64,000 bases of DNA. It comes from Scytalidium lignicola (taxonomy: Eukaryota; Ascomycota; Leotiomycetes). Positions within the stretch are counted from its first letter, which is position 1. The number at the start of each line of letters is the position of its first letter. The stretch is from contig NCSJ02000141.1 of NCBI GenBank assembly GCA_002812745.2, positions 1-64,000 of the forward strand, read 5' to 3'. A model generated the notes under the pieces. The model was given only the letters and a program-made list of their open reading frames with translations, did not search any database and was not told the origin of the DNA. The position numbers and the translations under genes are program-made. Below, in pieces: positions 17,446 to 30,059 of the stretch.

Positions 17446-20283
17446 TCAGGAAGGAAAAAATCTTGGAGGCCTGAGTTTAATCTCATGGACTCTCTCCACG
17501 TGATTTTTGAAAAGCACAATGTCACTGAGAATCACGCCCTGATCTTTACAGACTGGATGGACACAAATAATCGGTCGGTTTGTTGGTATATGACGTAAGT
17601 GGACGTTTTCGACATGATCCCACATATGCGAAACGCGTTTAAAGGTGCGCATCCGTTGCTCGTACGAAAGCTGCTCATTTCCGATGCAAATGATACATTG
17701 AGTCTTTTTGCAGGCGAGAGGAAATTCTTCGGGAGTTGGGGAGGGATCGGGAGACGATTCATTTTTAATGGGATACTTAGAGGCTGGAGGTGACAGCGGT
17801 TTCCGAGTCTGGAACTCTTGGCGAGATGCAAGCGTGATCATGAGGTTGATAGCTAGAACTTTTCGAGTGACAACGGCTTGAGGGCTGAGGCTTTTCGAAA
17901 GATCGCAAAGAACCTGCTGTAATTGTGTCCGTTCTCTAAGCTGATGCTCGATGACTGGCTCAGGGTCTTCTACATCCTCCGGATCCTCCTTTCCCGAAGT
18001 CTTATCCAAGTGTCTCTGCAGTTGCTTCTTCATCATCTCATTGTGAATTTGAAAAAAGTAATCCTTCCGTTGCATCTCATTTATCTCAGTTTCGAGGCTT
18101 TTCTTTGCATTTATGAGCCTTTTCTGAAGGTCGTAGTGCTCTTGCTGCCTCTTCTTTGGGGCCCGGTTGATAAACTTGTACTCCCACTTCAGATCCGTGT
18201 GTGAGGCCTTGAATCGCCGCTCGAGGTCAACGATATCGGGATCGGTGGCGAAGATGCGCTCCATTAACTCACGAGGCACCCCTTCAGGGGCACCAGGATT
18301 GCAGCGGATGCTCATATGCGTGAAGGCTCTGGTGAGCCCATCATCAGTAATCTCGCTCTCGAGGAAGGCATCCTGTACATTAAATCTGACACTGTGGTTG
18401 ATATACGCCCCGTTAAAAACTCCTGTGAAGGGGTCATGTCTCATAACTTGATCGCGCACGGCATCTGGTGCAACACCTACACCAGTCGTTAGCTCAGGAA
18501 ATGAGATGCGAGTCGGATCAAATACATACCGTCGAGTGCGTTGGCCGTGCCTCGGCGAAAGCAATAGCTGGTCAGTTTGTCTTCGAAACCCGTATCCCTC
18601 CCAAGGCGGTTGATATAAAATGCGTAAGTCTGATAGGTCATGGGCTCGGTCTTTGACTTCACCCAACCATTCACAGTCAAGGCGGACCTGCAGAAGACTG
18701 GCCGCTTGAGCCACTCTGCCTTCCAGTGCACCTTCATTGCTCTCATCTTCTGACCTCGCAAGTTCGTCGAGAAGAAGGGCTCGGCGGAGGTATAACCGTC
18801 GACAAGGATTGCATCGTCGCGGATCGCACGTGTTAGAAGGTGGGAGATCGGACAAAGGATTGGGAGAGCGTTCTCCCGGAACAGAAAGGTTGTGCTGTAA
18901 GAGTAGGTTAGCTCAAGTTTGAATAAACTTCTTCCGGAGTACATACGGCTTAGGCTTATTGTCTACGCCCTTGTGATGCCGTAAGAACACTTCCATCGCC
19001 AGAACATCTCGCTCGCCCTTCTTCGGATTCTTGACGATCCACAGGCAAATATCCTCGTAACAAAGTGCCTTCCACTGCCGGATCGCCTCCCCATATTCGT
19101 CGAGCTCGGCTGTGTCACCTTTCGGTGGCATCGGCCGTTCAGCACAATCGATCTCAGCCGTACCGCAGCCATCGGCGTCCTCTGCCATCATGTCAGACCC
19201 TTCGCTGCTGTAACCACTATCTCGGCCCATTTCTTCGTCAACGAGATTGTCATTGTCAACAACCATGTCATCATCATCATCACTGTCGAAGACATAGTTG
19301 CTATCGAAGGTGTCATCTTTGCTGTACTCAGGATCACCGCCATCATCGCTATCGTCATCATATTCTGAGTTATTACTAGTGTTCTCTCCTCCGTCATCAC
19401 TTTTATTTCCTCGTCCCGGACATCGCTTTTTCATACTTGCTTCCTCTGCCTTTCCAAGAGGGTCTTCGCTTGCCTTGCCCTTCAAGGCGTGAACGAACTC
19501 AGCCGGTCGTCCGCCAGTATAAGATTGGAATAGCAAGATCGTAGCGAGATCGTGTCGGTCATCTTCGGTGGGAAACACATGTTGGTCCCTAGCCCAGTGC
19601 TGGACAAGCAAGAGAAGTAGGTCGTCTGGTCCTGCTACAGGCTTGAGTTTGGATGACATATTCAGTCTAAACTTGACTTTCAGCGTGCCGTTGATATACT
19701 TCGCATAGCATGTTGGCTTGTCACTCTGTAAGATCAATCACTAGGGAAAAAATAAGAATTTACCTTTATAACCTCATGTGAATTATTTGCATCAACATAA
19801 ATATCATTGATTTGCCGATAGAACATTTTGAAGTTATGTTAGTATTGATTAAGAGACTTTCTCTTCTTTTTCTTCCACTTCGCTGTCAAATAGGTCTCGC
19901 AGATCCAGTGGAGGAATGTTATCATCCTCCTCTTATTACAATTCTGCTGAAGGATAACTGTGTGCTAATACCTTAGACTAGCATGGTCACAGAATTTATT
20001 TGCCATTAGTCCAGCCTCATGAAATCACCAAGGCTTAAGTTGAACAAACATACCTCATAAATTTATGTTGGATATAATAGATGCTAGCATTGGTGTTTTT
20101 GGAGTCCAATGGCTGTAAGAATTTCTTTTTGTCCAGATGAACTTCCATGAGTTGATAATCTTCACTGCTAAGCATATTCTTCTCTTTCTCCTTCAGTATC
20201 TAAATGATATCTTTATGTCATTTAAGAACATTGTCGATAGTTTTGAAAGTCTCTTCCGTTCGGATTGGAATTATAGGGGCCAT
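17446..20283 (-). pseudogene. DUF3435 tyrosine recombinase (Starship-captain-like)
   Basis: Five exons fit in phase: 20054-20283, 19764-19971, 18947-19725, 18530-18894 and 17446-18476, 870 codons. Introns start GTATGT or GTAAAT and end in AG; two have a GCTAAC branch site, and the one at 19726-19763 is only 38 nt. Recombinase residues are visible: Arg219 (TGGRPAEF), Arg519/520 (CFRRGTAN), His541 (MRHDP) and the nucleophile Tyr552 (GAYIN). A Glu/Asp-rich insert separates the first two boxes. Two C2H2-like fingers lie near the C-terminus (CIIC...H-X4-H; C-X4-C...H-X4-H). Codons 22, 28, 79 and 121 are stops explainable by C-to-T/G-to-A; codons 147-870 are fully open. Such YRs mobilise Starships, but no element ends were found. 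A shorter protein from an internal Met (residue 169) is conceivable. Confidence 0.8.
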
Positions 20284-21894
20284 TGTACTGTTGAGATTGC
20301 AAGAGAATGAAGACAATGAAGAGGTAACGAAGTATTTAGAGGAGTATAGAGTTTAAGAAGCCCAAAGCCAGTGAGACTTTGATTTTTGAGGTTATTTTGC
20401 AAAAAATAAGAGTGTAAGAGTGAAAGGAAGATGTTGTTGAACGGGTGTCTAATGATATGCAATGTTTATAATATAACAGAGAGATGTCAGCGTAGCAAAG
20501 AGAAGAGTAAGTTTCGAGAATCTTAGTGGAGAGGAGAGGAGTGAAGTAGAAAGATCATTAGGACTATGGGCAGTCAAAGGGCTTTTCGAGAGGTCTGCAA
20601 GAGAGATGAGCAGAAGACAAAAGGAGGGGTAGAACAGCAGTGTCCAGAAGACAACTTTGATGATTTAAGAACTAGAAGAGGTAGAAGAGATAAAAGAGGT
20701 AGAAAAGATAGAAGACCAGGAGAAGAAAAGCACATGAAGCTTAGAAAACCATCAAGACACACAGGAGGGTAATTCACCATGGCTGGCGAAAGGAGGAAAG
20801 TCATTTCTAGCTCCTGGATTCTCAAATTAAATCTGCGAGATTCAAGATGATGAAAATCAATTTTCTGAGGGTCATGGTTGCCTTCATAGGCAGTTAGTAT
20901 AACCAAGACTCACTAAGCAAATGAAGCCACATAAACTTAACTGAAGCCATCTACCATTAAGCGAACAGTCGAAGCACCATAAAACAACGACCAAATATGC
21001 TGAATTCAGCAGTTTAAACCGTTGTACTTAGACTTATTGTATTATAATAATAAAATATTTATTATAAATTTATAACTTTAACAATATTAAAATCTTAACA
21101 TTATATTATTATATATAAGTAATAATATTTTATATACTAAGAAAATAAAAAANAAAATNTTTATTNTATATTTAAAGCTTTAATAATATATATAGTTAAT
21201 ATAATATTACTTAATTTTTATAATATAGCTAATAATGTTATTATACAAAAAGAAGACAAAGTTAAAAAAGCTAGAATTGTTAAAAANGACATTATACAAA
21301 GAACTTAAAAAAAAGAATCTTTGTTATATATTTAAAGATTAATAATATATATAATTAATATAATACTACTTATCTATTATAATGTAACTTAATAATAGCT
21401 TTATAAAAGAAGAAAAACAAAGTTAAAAAAGTTAGAATTGTTAAAAGAACATTATATTAAGAAAATCTAAAAAGTCAACTTTAAGATTTTAGAAATAAAA
21501 AGTAAAATTATAGTATACTTTAGTAAAGAAATTATAAAAACAAAANGATAAGCTTTAGTCAAGACTTTGAATAAAAAANGTATAAAAAANCAAGTATAAA
21601 AAAAGGTTAAATACTATTTATAAGTAAAAAAAGTTTTNAAAAAAAGAAAAAAAATAATATTAAAAGTTAAATAATGTTAGTATACTAGCTTAAAAANGGT
21701 TTTGGCTATAATAAGTTATGTAAATGTATTATGTATATATACAAAAATAAAAAATAAAGTAAAAANGTAAAAGTTAGTTTGTATAAAAATAAATATTTAC
21801 TATAACTTATTTATTGTTTAACTTATAATTTACTGTTTATTACTAGTCTTAAGTTTATAATACTTATTATTTAAACTATTAAGTTAACAAATAT
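20284..21894. other. Upstream of recombinase; then AT-rich decay
   Basis: 20284-20960 is a purine-rich, mid-GC stretch upstream of the recombinase start and may hold its promoter. No defined motif stands out, and frames on both strands look like shadows. From about 21000 the sequence becomes extremely AT-rich with several N; I see no gene. Confidence 0.45.
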
Positions 21895-22088
21895 TATTAG
21901 TTTACTTGTAATACGAAGTATAATATATAATTATATATAATATACTTATTGTGTTATTCTATGATTGTTATATAATTAAGGATAAGAGAGTAAAGCTGTA
22001 AGAGCTTTGCTTATTCTCATTATTTAATCAAGACTAGTTTACAAGGGCATATGAATATTATATATACATAACTATTATTTTACTAATA
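21895..22088 (-). repeat. Copia 3' LTR, copy 1
   Basis: 194 bp, the same length and sequence family as 51744-51937, 58028-58221 and 63178-63371. In element orientation it would start TATTAG (originally TGTTAG). Confidence 0.75.
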
Positions 22089-23258
22089 TTAGAATTACTT
22101 TTAAAAATGGTTATATGTTATAACTTTCAAAATGCTCAAATTTGTAAAGTTTTCTTAATTATATGTTAATTGTTTAATTGAGAATAGTTTTAAATCTTTC
22201 TTTTATAAGATTTTTTGTTTTGTTATTTATATTATTATATTTTACTTATTTTATTACTTCTAATTATACTTTATTAATATTTAACAATTGTTTCAGAGTG
22301 TTTAATAGCTTTCCTTTAGTTATAGAATCAGCTAAATTTGTAATTCCTTTAATTTATTATACTTTAACAATCTAACATTGTTTGTATACTTAGCAAAGGT
22401 ATATCATGTTAATCATAAGTTACTTTTCTTGTATAATTCTCAACTTGATAAGGTAATTATACAATGACCTTGAATTTGTACATATAACTAGTAAGAGGTT
22501 AATTTTGAGGATTTTTTCGATAGTTAACTTGATCATAACTTTTATATTGAATCCATAAGTTATTCTGTACAGTTTTAAGGTTAAAATGTTATGTATAACT
22601 TTTTTNACACTTAATTAACATCTAGTATAGCATATTTACATTTTCTTTATAGTTTATAAGTATTATGATATAGTCAATTTGTGATAATAAGTCTTTGTTG
22701 TTTGCAAATAAAGCATTTATAAAGACTAATAATTATAATATTTCCTTATTAAGCTTAATGAATTGTATTCCCTTAATAGTATTCTGGATTTGCTATTATA
22801 AGTGTTTATTCAGCGATTTTATGTTTTCTTAGTTAAGATCAATAGTCTAAGTAGTTACTAATAGGTCATATAACATTTTTAGTTAGTAAATTGAAGTTAT
22901 ATATACTCTTTAAGTGTGTTATATGATATATTACTCCTTGGTAATAAGGTTTTAGCATATAATTCCTTATAAGCTTGTTATAATAATTAATTTCTTGATT
23001 ATAAGCTGTAGATTAGTATACTAATACTCTTAAGTAAGTGAAATTTTAATATTATTCAATTGTATAATACTCTTATTAAACTTGATTCCTTTATTAGTAA
23101 TCAATGTTTTACATTCTTTTGTTAGTAAATTAACCTTTTTTNAATTGTTCTTACTTAAGTTCAGCAAATTGAATGTTTTTAATAAACAAGGTATTATTAG
23201 TTTAAAGCTTTATAACATTAAAAANGTTTAATATTATATAATAAGCAAAGGTTATCTG

Positions 23259-23866
23259 TAGACTGGCCGGACCGTTGCATTAGACCGTGGTCCTGTCCGG
23301 ACGAGACCGTAAGCTACACAGTCTCGTCCGCAAAAATTTAAGCAAGACCATGGCTTACGGTCTCGTCCAGACAAGACTGTAAGCCACATGGTTCAGTCTC
23401 AAGGTTTTGAGACTGAACCGTGAAATGGTCTCCACTTTTATTGTCAGACCAGACTGTAGTCTTATGGTCTAGTCTCAAAATTTTAATCTCAGACTGTAGA
23501 CCGTACAGTCTAGACTATGAGACTGTAACACTAGACCGTAACGGTAATATAACCTAAATTGGAAATAAGCTTTACCTGATTAAGGAATATTAACGTCAGA
23601 CTGTACAGTCTGGCTGGACCAGACTGTGGAGACCAGACCATACAGTCTGACACTAATATTCAGTCCCCACATTTGTTGTCGGACCAGACCGTAGTCTCAC
23701 GGTCTGGTCTTAAAATTTTAGCTTCAGACTATAAACTGTATAGTCTGGTCTCAAAATTTTGGCTTCAGACTGTAATCTGTACAGTCCAGACTGTACAGAC
23801 CATGGTCTCGAAACAGTCCTCACAAAACCCACGGTCTGGTCTGGTCTAGACTGATCGGCTAGTCTA
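23259..23866. mobile_element. 608-bp hAT-type MITE with perfect 8-bp duplication
   Basis: It starts TAGACTGGCCG and ends with the inverse of TAGACTAGCCG, flanked on both sides by GTTATCTG (23251-23258, 23867-23874). The uninterrupted target site is readable in copia copy 2 near 53100-53115. Its two halves are the reverse complements of the right (33545-33833) and left (27305-27560) ends of the 6.5-kb hAT element, so it is an internal-deletion derivative. Many short AGACCGT/ACGGTCT motifs fill it. There is no coding capacity. Confidence 0.93.
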
Positions 23867-26800
23867 GTTATCTGTTAACAGTTTTATAATAAGTACTTTA
23901 ACATGATAAGAATAATAAGTTTAGAATTAGTAGTTTCTAGCTTCAAGGACTTTGTAAAGTAACTTTACAACTTGTAGAATTAAGCCTTTATGAAGACTAA
24001 GTTACTTTATAAGCTTTGAAGATAGTTATACATAGAAATCTTAATTTAACAAGATAGTAGATTGTATATATACTTGTAAAATATCTTGTAAGTATAAGCT
24101 TATACTTTTATACTTTATAATAACAATACAAAGAATAATACATTAGTTAATATATTAAATAGTAAGTGATTAAGTCAAAATAAGCTTCTTCTTATTATCC
24201 TTATAAGCTTATATTATAAGGTATAACTTTTTGAAAGCTTTTTTAATTCTCTTGTTTTTAATTTTATTTATAAACTTAACATTGAATATATATATATATT
24301 GTTAAGTATACTTTAAGGGTTTACAATCTTAAAAATACTCTTTTTAAGTAATCTTAATATTTTAACTTAATATAAGGTTATAAATTAAGGTTTTAATTCC
24401 TTGTCTTATAAGAAAACAATGATTTTAAGGTATTTACAAGGTCTTTTATGTCTTCACTTTATAAGTAATACTAATGGTAAAGCAATAGTTATAATCAACT
24501 TATTAGGCTCTTCTTAATACTCTTTAATAGTTATAATTCTTAGCTTTAACTTTAATAACTTGATTCTATTAATTCCTTTTATAAGTATAAGGTATAATTT
24601 TATAATCATTGACTTGAATAGTATATTCTTATATAGTAATGCTAATATACACATTTCTTCATTTATACTTATAAGTTTGTATAACCCTTCTTAACTTTCA
24701 TTTTAACTTGTGTTTCTTACTCTTTATATGAGAATGTCTAAGTTTAATAATAAGTTATAAATAATGCTTACATTAAGGTTATTATATATATTGATTATGT
24801 CTTATACTTATCATTTTGCTTTAATTTTATTGATTTCCTTTATAGTCTTCTTGATTATTATAACTTTTTAGTTTATAGTTAAGGCTAAGGTGTTGAGTTC
24901 TAACATATATAAGTAAATATTATAAATTAATAGTGTAAAGATAAGTCTATCAAGTTTTACTAAATCATTAATAACCTTGAATATCATTTGTAAAGTTATA
25001 TTTTTNGTTAAGATTATGGATTTCAATTATAATTATCTAATAAACATGTTGTACAAGTGTATAATATCATTTAACATAATTAATTAAGTTATAAGCTTTT
25101 ATTAGAATTACTTTCAAGGTTATTCTTATANTTATAATACTTTACTAGAACTNCTTATTAATGAANTNCTTTNTAATATTANTTATAATCTAGTNTAAAG
25201 GTCTTAAGTAANTGTTAATCTAANAAGCTTNTAAAGTATCCTAAGTGTACTTTGTGCTGATATTCTAAAACTATTTACTAACCTAGTAATATATTCCTTT
25301 ATTAACGATATAAAGTACAAGTTTGTTATTAATGTAAAAGATATCAATAATAATAAAGTAGTTAAAGTTGATATTATCTTATAAGTTGAATTTNAATCTT
25401 CTTGATAACTTCTTATAACATTAATAATAAGTACAAAACTTGATGANGTATTTTAATATGTCCTTNTTAATATTATAACTTATACAGTCTAATATGCATT
25501 GTAATTTAACTANTAATAAGTAGTCAAAACNTTNATATAAGTATTGTAATACTATNTTAGTCAAGAAACAANGGTTTTNCTTCAGTGAATCAAAAACTAA
25601 GAGTATATAAAGATATGTCTTAAANTANAAAGTTATAATTNAATTGTTATATGATTAGAATACTTCCTTATAANGTAATAAGTAAGTTTNTAAGGTTGTT
25701 GAAATATANNTTTAATTNGTTTATATCTNTTAAGCATAACAAAAAGGAAGTAGTNAATTCAANTANATANAATTCAATTTGCTTAATTAATNTATTNANT
25801 AGTATANAACTTATTAAAGTTATACTCTTNATTCTAAATTATACTATTATTATGCCTTTGGTTATAATGTTTAATATTATAGTTTAGTTTACTTGTTATA
25901 AAGCTTCNAATTGACTATAANNAGTTATAAAGTGCTTTATAGNTCTTGTATTGATNAAGATTNTATGAAATTGTCTTGAATTATACCTTGTTAANCTNTT
26001 TANATTNTATACTTCTNTTATAGTTGTTNTAAAGGTTTTTNAGTNANGTTNTTAAGGGTAATTCTTAGTCNTTAGCATNTTAGTANTTAGTTANTNNAAN
26101 AAAGNATTATTAACTAGTTTTATAATAATTAATATAGCTAATTCNATTAGGAAACTTTTATATGANNTAAAGAATATANTTATANTAAAGAATATGGTTT
26201 TAGGCTAATCAGGTTCTTCAAGGTTTGTTTCTAGGTTATTGTTAATGAATAAAGTCTTAAAAGTAAGGTTTANTTCTTCTTTNAAGTNATTTCCTTCATA
26301 ATTAGNAATATATTGTTTAAACTNTTCATTAAAATATTATTNAAAGTTATNNANANTAAAGTTAAATTTACTNATATTTNTANCTTTGAAATATNCTTTC
26401 TTTNTATNTTACTCTTNTTATAAGTNTTTTCATNATNAGTATCCTTTCTCTTTTGTATATAAAGCATNTTCCTNATGTTTAAGAGTATAAAGTAATATAC
26501 TTAAAGCCTTGTGAATTGAATTGTTAGTTTANTTTACAATTAGTATAATAGTAATAGTCTGTAAAGTAAGTTTTATTATAATATTCTTACTCTTTTTCCT
26601 TTTTGTATAATATGATGAATAAGTAAAGTTTGTTGATAAGTTGTTTTAAGTTTCTTAGTAAGTCTGAAATAGCATATCTATATACTGGAGATTTTTAACA
26701 AGTAATAATCAACTTCTTATAAAGAATATTAATTATTTTATAAGCTGGTTAAAGGTTGTATTAAAGCTTTTAAAGCTTGTTGATAAGTAATTATATATTC

Positions 26801-27304
26801 TTAAGTATTGTTTTCCTAAGGTTTATAACTATGATCAAGGTTAACATTATGCTTTTCTATTTAATATGAATTTGATAATAATATATAAGTCTTTTATAGA
26901 AGTTGTATAATTAAGTGTATATTTCTTTAAATGTATGTTTAATAAGGTTGTTAATAATAAAATAGCCTTTTATTAACCTTGTTAACATAATAAAGAATAC
27001 TTTAATATAAAATTCTTTTGGTAATTTTACTTGTTTGTAATAGCTCTTGAAGATTATTAATTTATATTTGAAGTTGTTAATTGTTTCATTGTACTTTTAG
27101 TCTTTTGTATATATCTTGACGATATTAAAGACTTGTTTTATATATACAAGTTAAGTTAAAGGTAATAATAATAGGTTAAGCTTATGATAAGAGCTGTAGT
27201 CTTATTATAACTTATAAAATTGTTAATAATTGTTCTAAGAAGTTATAAGGGTTAAAAAAGTACTTGATTCTTAACTTGTATATATTGAATTAAGAACTTT
27301 AAAG

Positions 27305-27560
27305 TAGACTGGCCGATCGGTCCAGACCGGACCAGACCATGGGTTTTGTGGGGACCGTTTCGAGACCGTGGTCTGTATGGTCCAGACCGTACAGACCACG
27401 GTCTGAAGCCAAAATTTTGAGACCAGACCGTACGGTCTACAGTCTGAAGCTAAAATTTTAAGACCAGACCNTGAGACTACGGTCTGGTCNGACAACAAAT
27501 GTGGGGACCGAATATTAGTGTCAGACCGTACGGTCTGGTCTCCACGGTCTGAGCGAAAAA
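27305..27560. repeat. hAT left end with subterminal AGACCGT repeats
   Basis: The 10-bp TIR TAGACTGGCC is followed by many copies of CAGACCGT/ACGGTCTG in both orientations. In hAT elements such subterminal repeats bind the transposase. It is the reverse complement of the right half of the MITE at 23259-23866. Confidence 0.8.
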
Positions 27561-27763
27561 ATATATTCAGATAATTAATTAATTTATATAAAATAATAAT
27601 AGTATCGATTTATATTTATAAATTTTGCAAAATCATAACATAAATATTTATTTTAACAATTAAAACCTAATAGTGTTATTGTATTACGTTACTGTATCAC
27701 GTTACTGTATCAAAGTTATTATTATCAAAAGAGACTTTTATTCATGGCTATGGTAGTTCTAAT

Positions 27764-28316
27764 CTAAAAATGGGCTACACCCTGGACTACAGCCGATTTG
27801 CAAAACCACTTAACCAATTCCACATCTTTGGTTTGAATGGTAACATGCTTGGCATGAATGCAGCATTGGTTTGCAGCTATAAATTATTAGTATAAAGTTA
27901 AAATTTTCATAAGACTTGACTTACCTTCAAAGAATGAGACCAAATAAGCCTCCGATGCTTCTTGTAATGCCATGATAACAGTACTTTGAAATCGCATTTG
28001 TTGGCTTACACGACCAAGATCCAGAGTAATCTCACGAACCAATCGTTGAAATGATAGTCGAGGTACCAAAAAGCCTATCTCCTTCTGGTAATGCTTGATC
28101 TCTATCAATGCTCATCCTATATTTAAGTTAATACTTATTAAACACGTCAAAAAGTTAAATGAAGAACTTACTACCAGGTTTGGAAATACGAGTAGCTTCA
28201 CTCAGAGCAACAGGACCAGCAACCAGGTAGACTTGGCCTGGATAATTAGCCTCCTAAATATTCTTCTTCTTTTCATGTCTGGCAATAGCTGCTTGTTGTT
28301 TTGCCTGGTTTGTCAT
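27764..28316 (-). pseudogene. Histone H3-like gene inside the hAT element
   Basis: Exons are 28172-28316, 27925-28116 and 27764-27876, in phase, 149 residues, with introns GTAAGT...TAG of 55 and 48 nt. The histone fold is clear: KPG then [10 protein letters not shown] (alphaN), [14 protein letters not shown] (alpha1), [20 protein letters not shown] (alpha2) and CCIHAKHVTIQTKD (alpha3). Positions equal to H3 Cys110, His113, Lys115, Lys122 and Asp123 are kept; Arg129 is Trp. Loop 1 is three residues longer than in canonical H3, a trait of CENP-A variants. The tail of about 48 residues does not match canonical H3. Codons 21 (TAG) and 50 (TGA) are RIP-type stops. An upstream tail exon near 28380-28440 is possible but weak. 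Confidence 0.85.
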
Positions 28317-28325
28317 GAAGATCAT

Positions 28326-29121
28326 AGTGTGTTTTGCTATAATTATTAGTATAAAGCATAAAAAACTAAGGTTGATTTGCTTATTGCTAGCTTTGTTTTG
28401 AATAGGAGTACTTTTAGTACATATTATGTTTCTTGATATATCATGATAATAAACTAAAACTTGTTAACTTCAAGATTCCCAAGTAAATCGTGTTACTCTA
28501 TATTGTTATTGTTAAGCTTAATAACAAAGAATAAGGTAAAACATGTACAGTTGGTATATGCATAATGGTTGACGAAGAGAAAAAGAATTAAGGGAGAGAT
28601 CGTACTTATATATTTATGCCTTTGTATTATGTTATGCTAAACAATACAAAGGTTTACTATTGTAATTGTAAATGAATGCTAATTTCATTGTAAGTTACAA
28701 TACACAATAAAAGAAAANTTTTTGTGAATAACNAAAGATATAAAGAAACTTCTATTAATAATATAAAACTTCCTTATTATTAGTATAAAGAATTATTATA
28801 AAGATGAACAACAAAGAAAAATAATAAAGAAAATAAAGAACAATAGTAAACAACAATAGTAAACAACAATACTAAGAAATCAATAGAATATAACAATAGT
28901 AATAAACAATAATAACTTTACATATATATATATATATATAGTTACCTTTGGTCCTTCCNTTTTTTTTTTCTGTGCTTTAAACAACTGTCAAATTACTAAG
29001 GTAATACTTATTCTCTTAACTCTTATTATGATCAAGAGTAACGCAATATAGTAATGCAATACATACCAACGTAACATAATAACGTGATACATACCAATAT
29101 TAGATTCTGACAATATTGACC
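28326..29121. other. Divergent intergenic region of the hAT element
   Basis: About 0.8 kb lies between the start of the minus-strand H3-like gene and the start of the plus-strand acidic gene; it probably holds a shared bidirectional promoter. It is AT-rich, with an (AT)n run at about 28921-28940. No further gene is seen. Confidence 0.45.
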
Positions 29122-30059
29122 ATGGCATCTAACTTATCTTTTGATGAACGACATGCTCAAGTACAAGATGTTACTTAAGTCATCATTCAAAGAGCTTTAA
29201 CTGCTGACCGGCAAGTAAGTACATACTTCTTCCTCATAATCAGATTATATACTTATAATTATAGGCGCGTGATCGAGCTTGCAGAGCTTGATCCAAGAAA
29301 GAAGATTAGGCCAACCTTTTTGTAGAGATGCAAATTGCAAAATTGCAAGCTGTCGAAGATAGCATTATAGAACATCGAATTACTATTAGCATCGATGCAA
29401 ACTCGAAAATGACAACTGTTATAGATGATGAAGTTATAATAATAGAAGCTATCGACAAGGAGGAGAAGGAGAAGAAGTTGAAGAATTTGCCTGCTCAAAC
29501 AAAGGTTTGTTAGTTATATATTTGATATAAACTAAATAACTAATAAATTTTATAGGGTAAAGGCAAAGAAATTGCTAATGATGAGAATCATACTTTCAAT
29601 GATACCTTTACTAAAAATTTAAAACTACTTATCCATCGTTGAGAATATTATATCATTACAGTAAGCTTTGATTTAAAAGTAAAAATTTCACAAAAGAAAC
29701 TTCATGAGTTCATCTAACATGCTAACAATCTAGAAGATATACAAGAGTACTTAGAAAAATGAAATACTGATAAGGTTAATATCGACAAACGCTTAGAAAA
29801 AAGAATAAAAGATGATGATCATGTTGATAATCTTGAAATTGTCCTTAATGATGATGAAGATGAAGAAGAAGATAAGGACAAGGAAATGAAAGATTTTATT
29901 GTTAATGACAATGAAGAAGAAGAAGAAGATGATGATGATGATGAAGAAGAAGATGATGATGATGATGAAGAAGATGATGATGATGAAGACGACGAAGAAG
30001 AAGAAGATGATGATGAAGATGATGCAAAGATGGAAGATTACATTGGTGATGACGAGTGA
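29122..30059 (+). pseudogene. Acidic-tail protein of the hAT element
   Basis: Exons are 29122-29214, 29265-29504 and 29556-30059, all joining in phase 0, 278 residues. The N-terminal part (MASNLSFDERHAQVQ...) is helical-looking and charged. From about residue 215 the sequence is a nearly pure Asp/Glu tail ending KMEDYIGDDE. Six codons are RIP-type stops (TAA, TGA or TAG). No known family is recognised. Long acidic tails occur in histone chaperones, and the divergent H3-like gene next door makes a chaperone role tempting, but this is inference. The second hAT copy keeps its start region (about 62950-63177). Confidence 0.7.

Larger units (their letters stand above)
21895..27304 (-). mobile_element. 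Degraded copia element, copy 1 (5' part lost)
   Basis: This block is collinear with the copia copies at 51744 and 63178. It begins with the element's 3' LTR (21895-22088) and runs in reverse orientation. It is interrupted by a 608-bp MITE at 23259-23866. The block ends abruptly at 27304, where a hAT element starts; the matching point in copy 2 is about 56815, so roughly 1.4 kb of gag and the 5' LTR are missing. Coding is destroyed by AT-shifted substitutions, and many N lie between 25.1 and 26.5 kb. Confidence 0.8.

Noticed and set aside
18737..19400. Plus-strand and alternative minus-strand frames over the recombinase gene
   Set aside because: Shadows of the Asp/Ser-rich insert of the DUF3435 protein.
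20566..20906. Basic plus-strand frame and overlapping minus-strand frame upstream of the recombinase gene
   Set aside because: They arise from a purine-rich low-complexity stretch; no family is recognised and the two frames conflict.
25130..26480. Dense clusters of N, also at 52830-53470
   Set aside because: They lie in paralogous copia copies and mostly at alternative T/C or A/G positions, so they reflect assembly ambiguity between repeats rather than biology.
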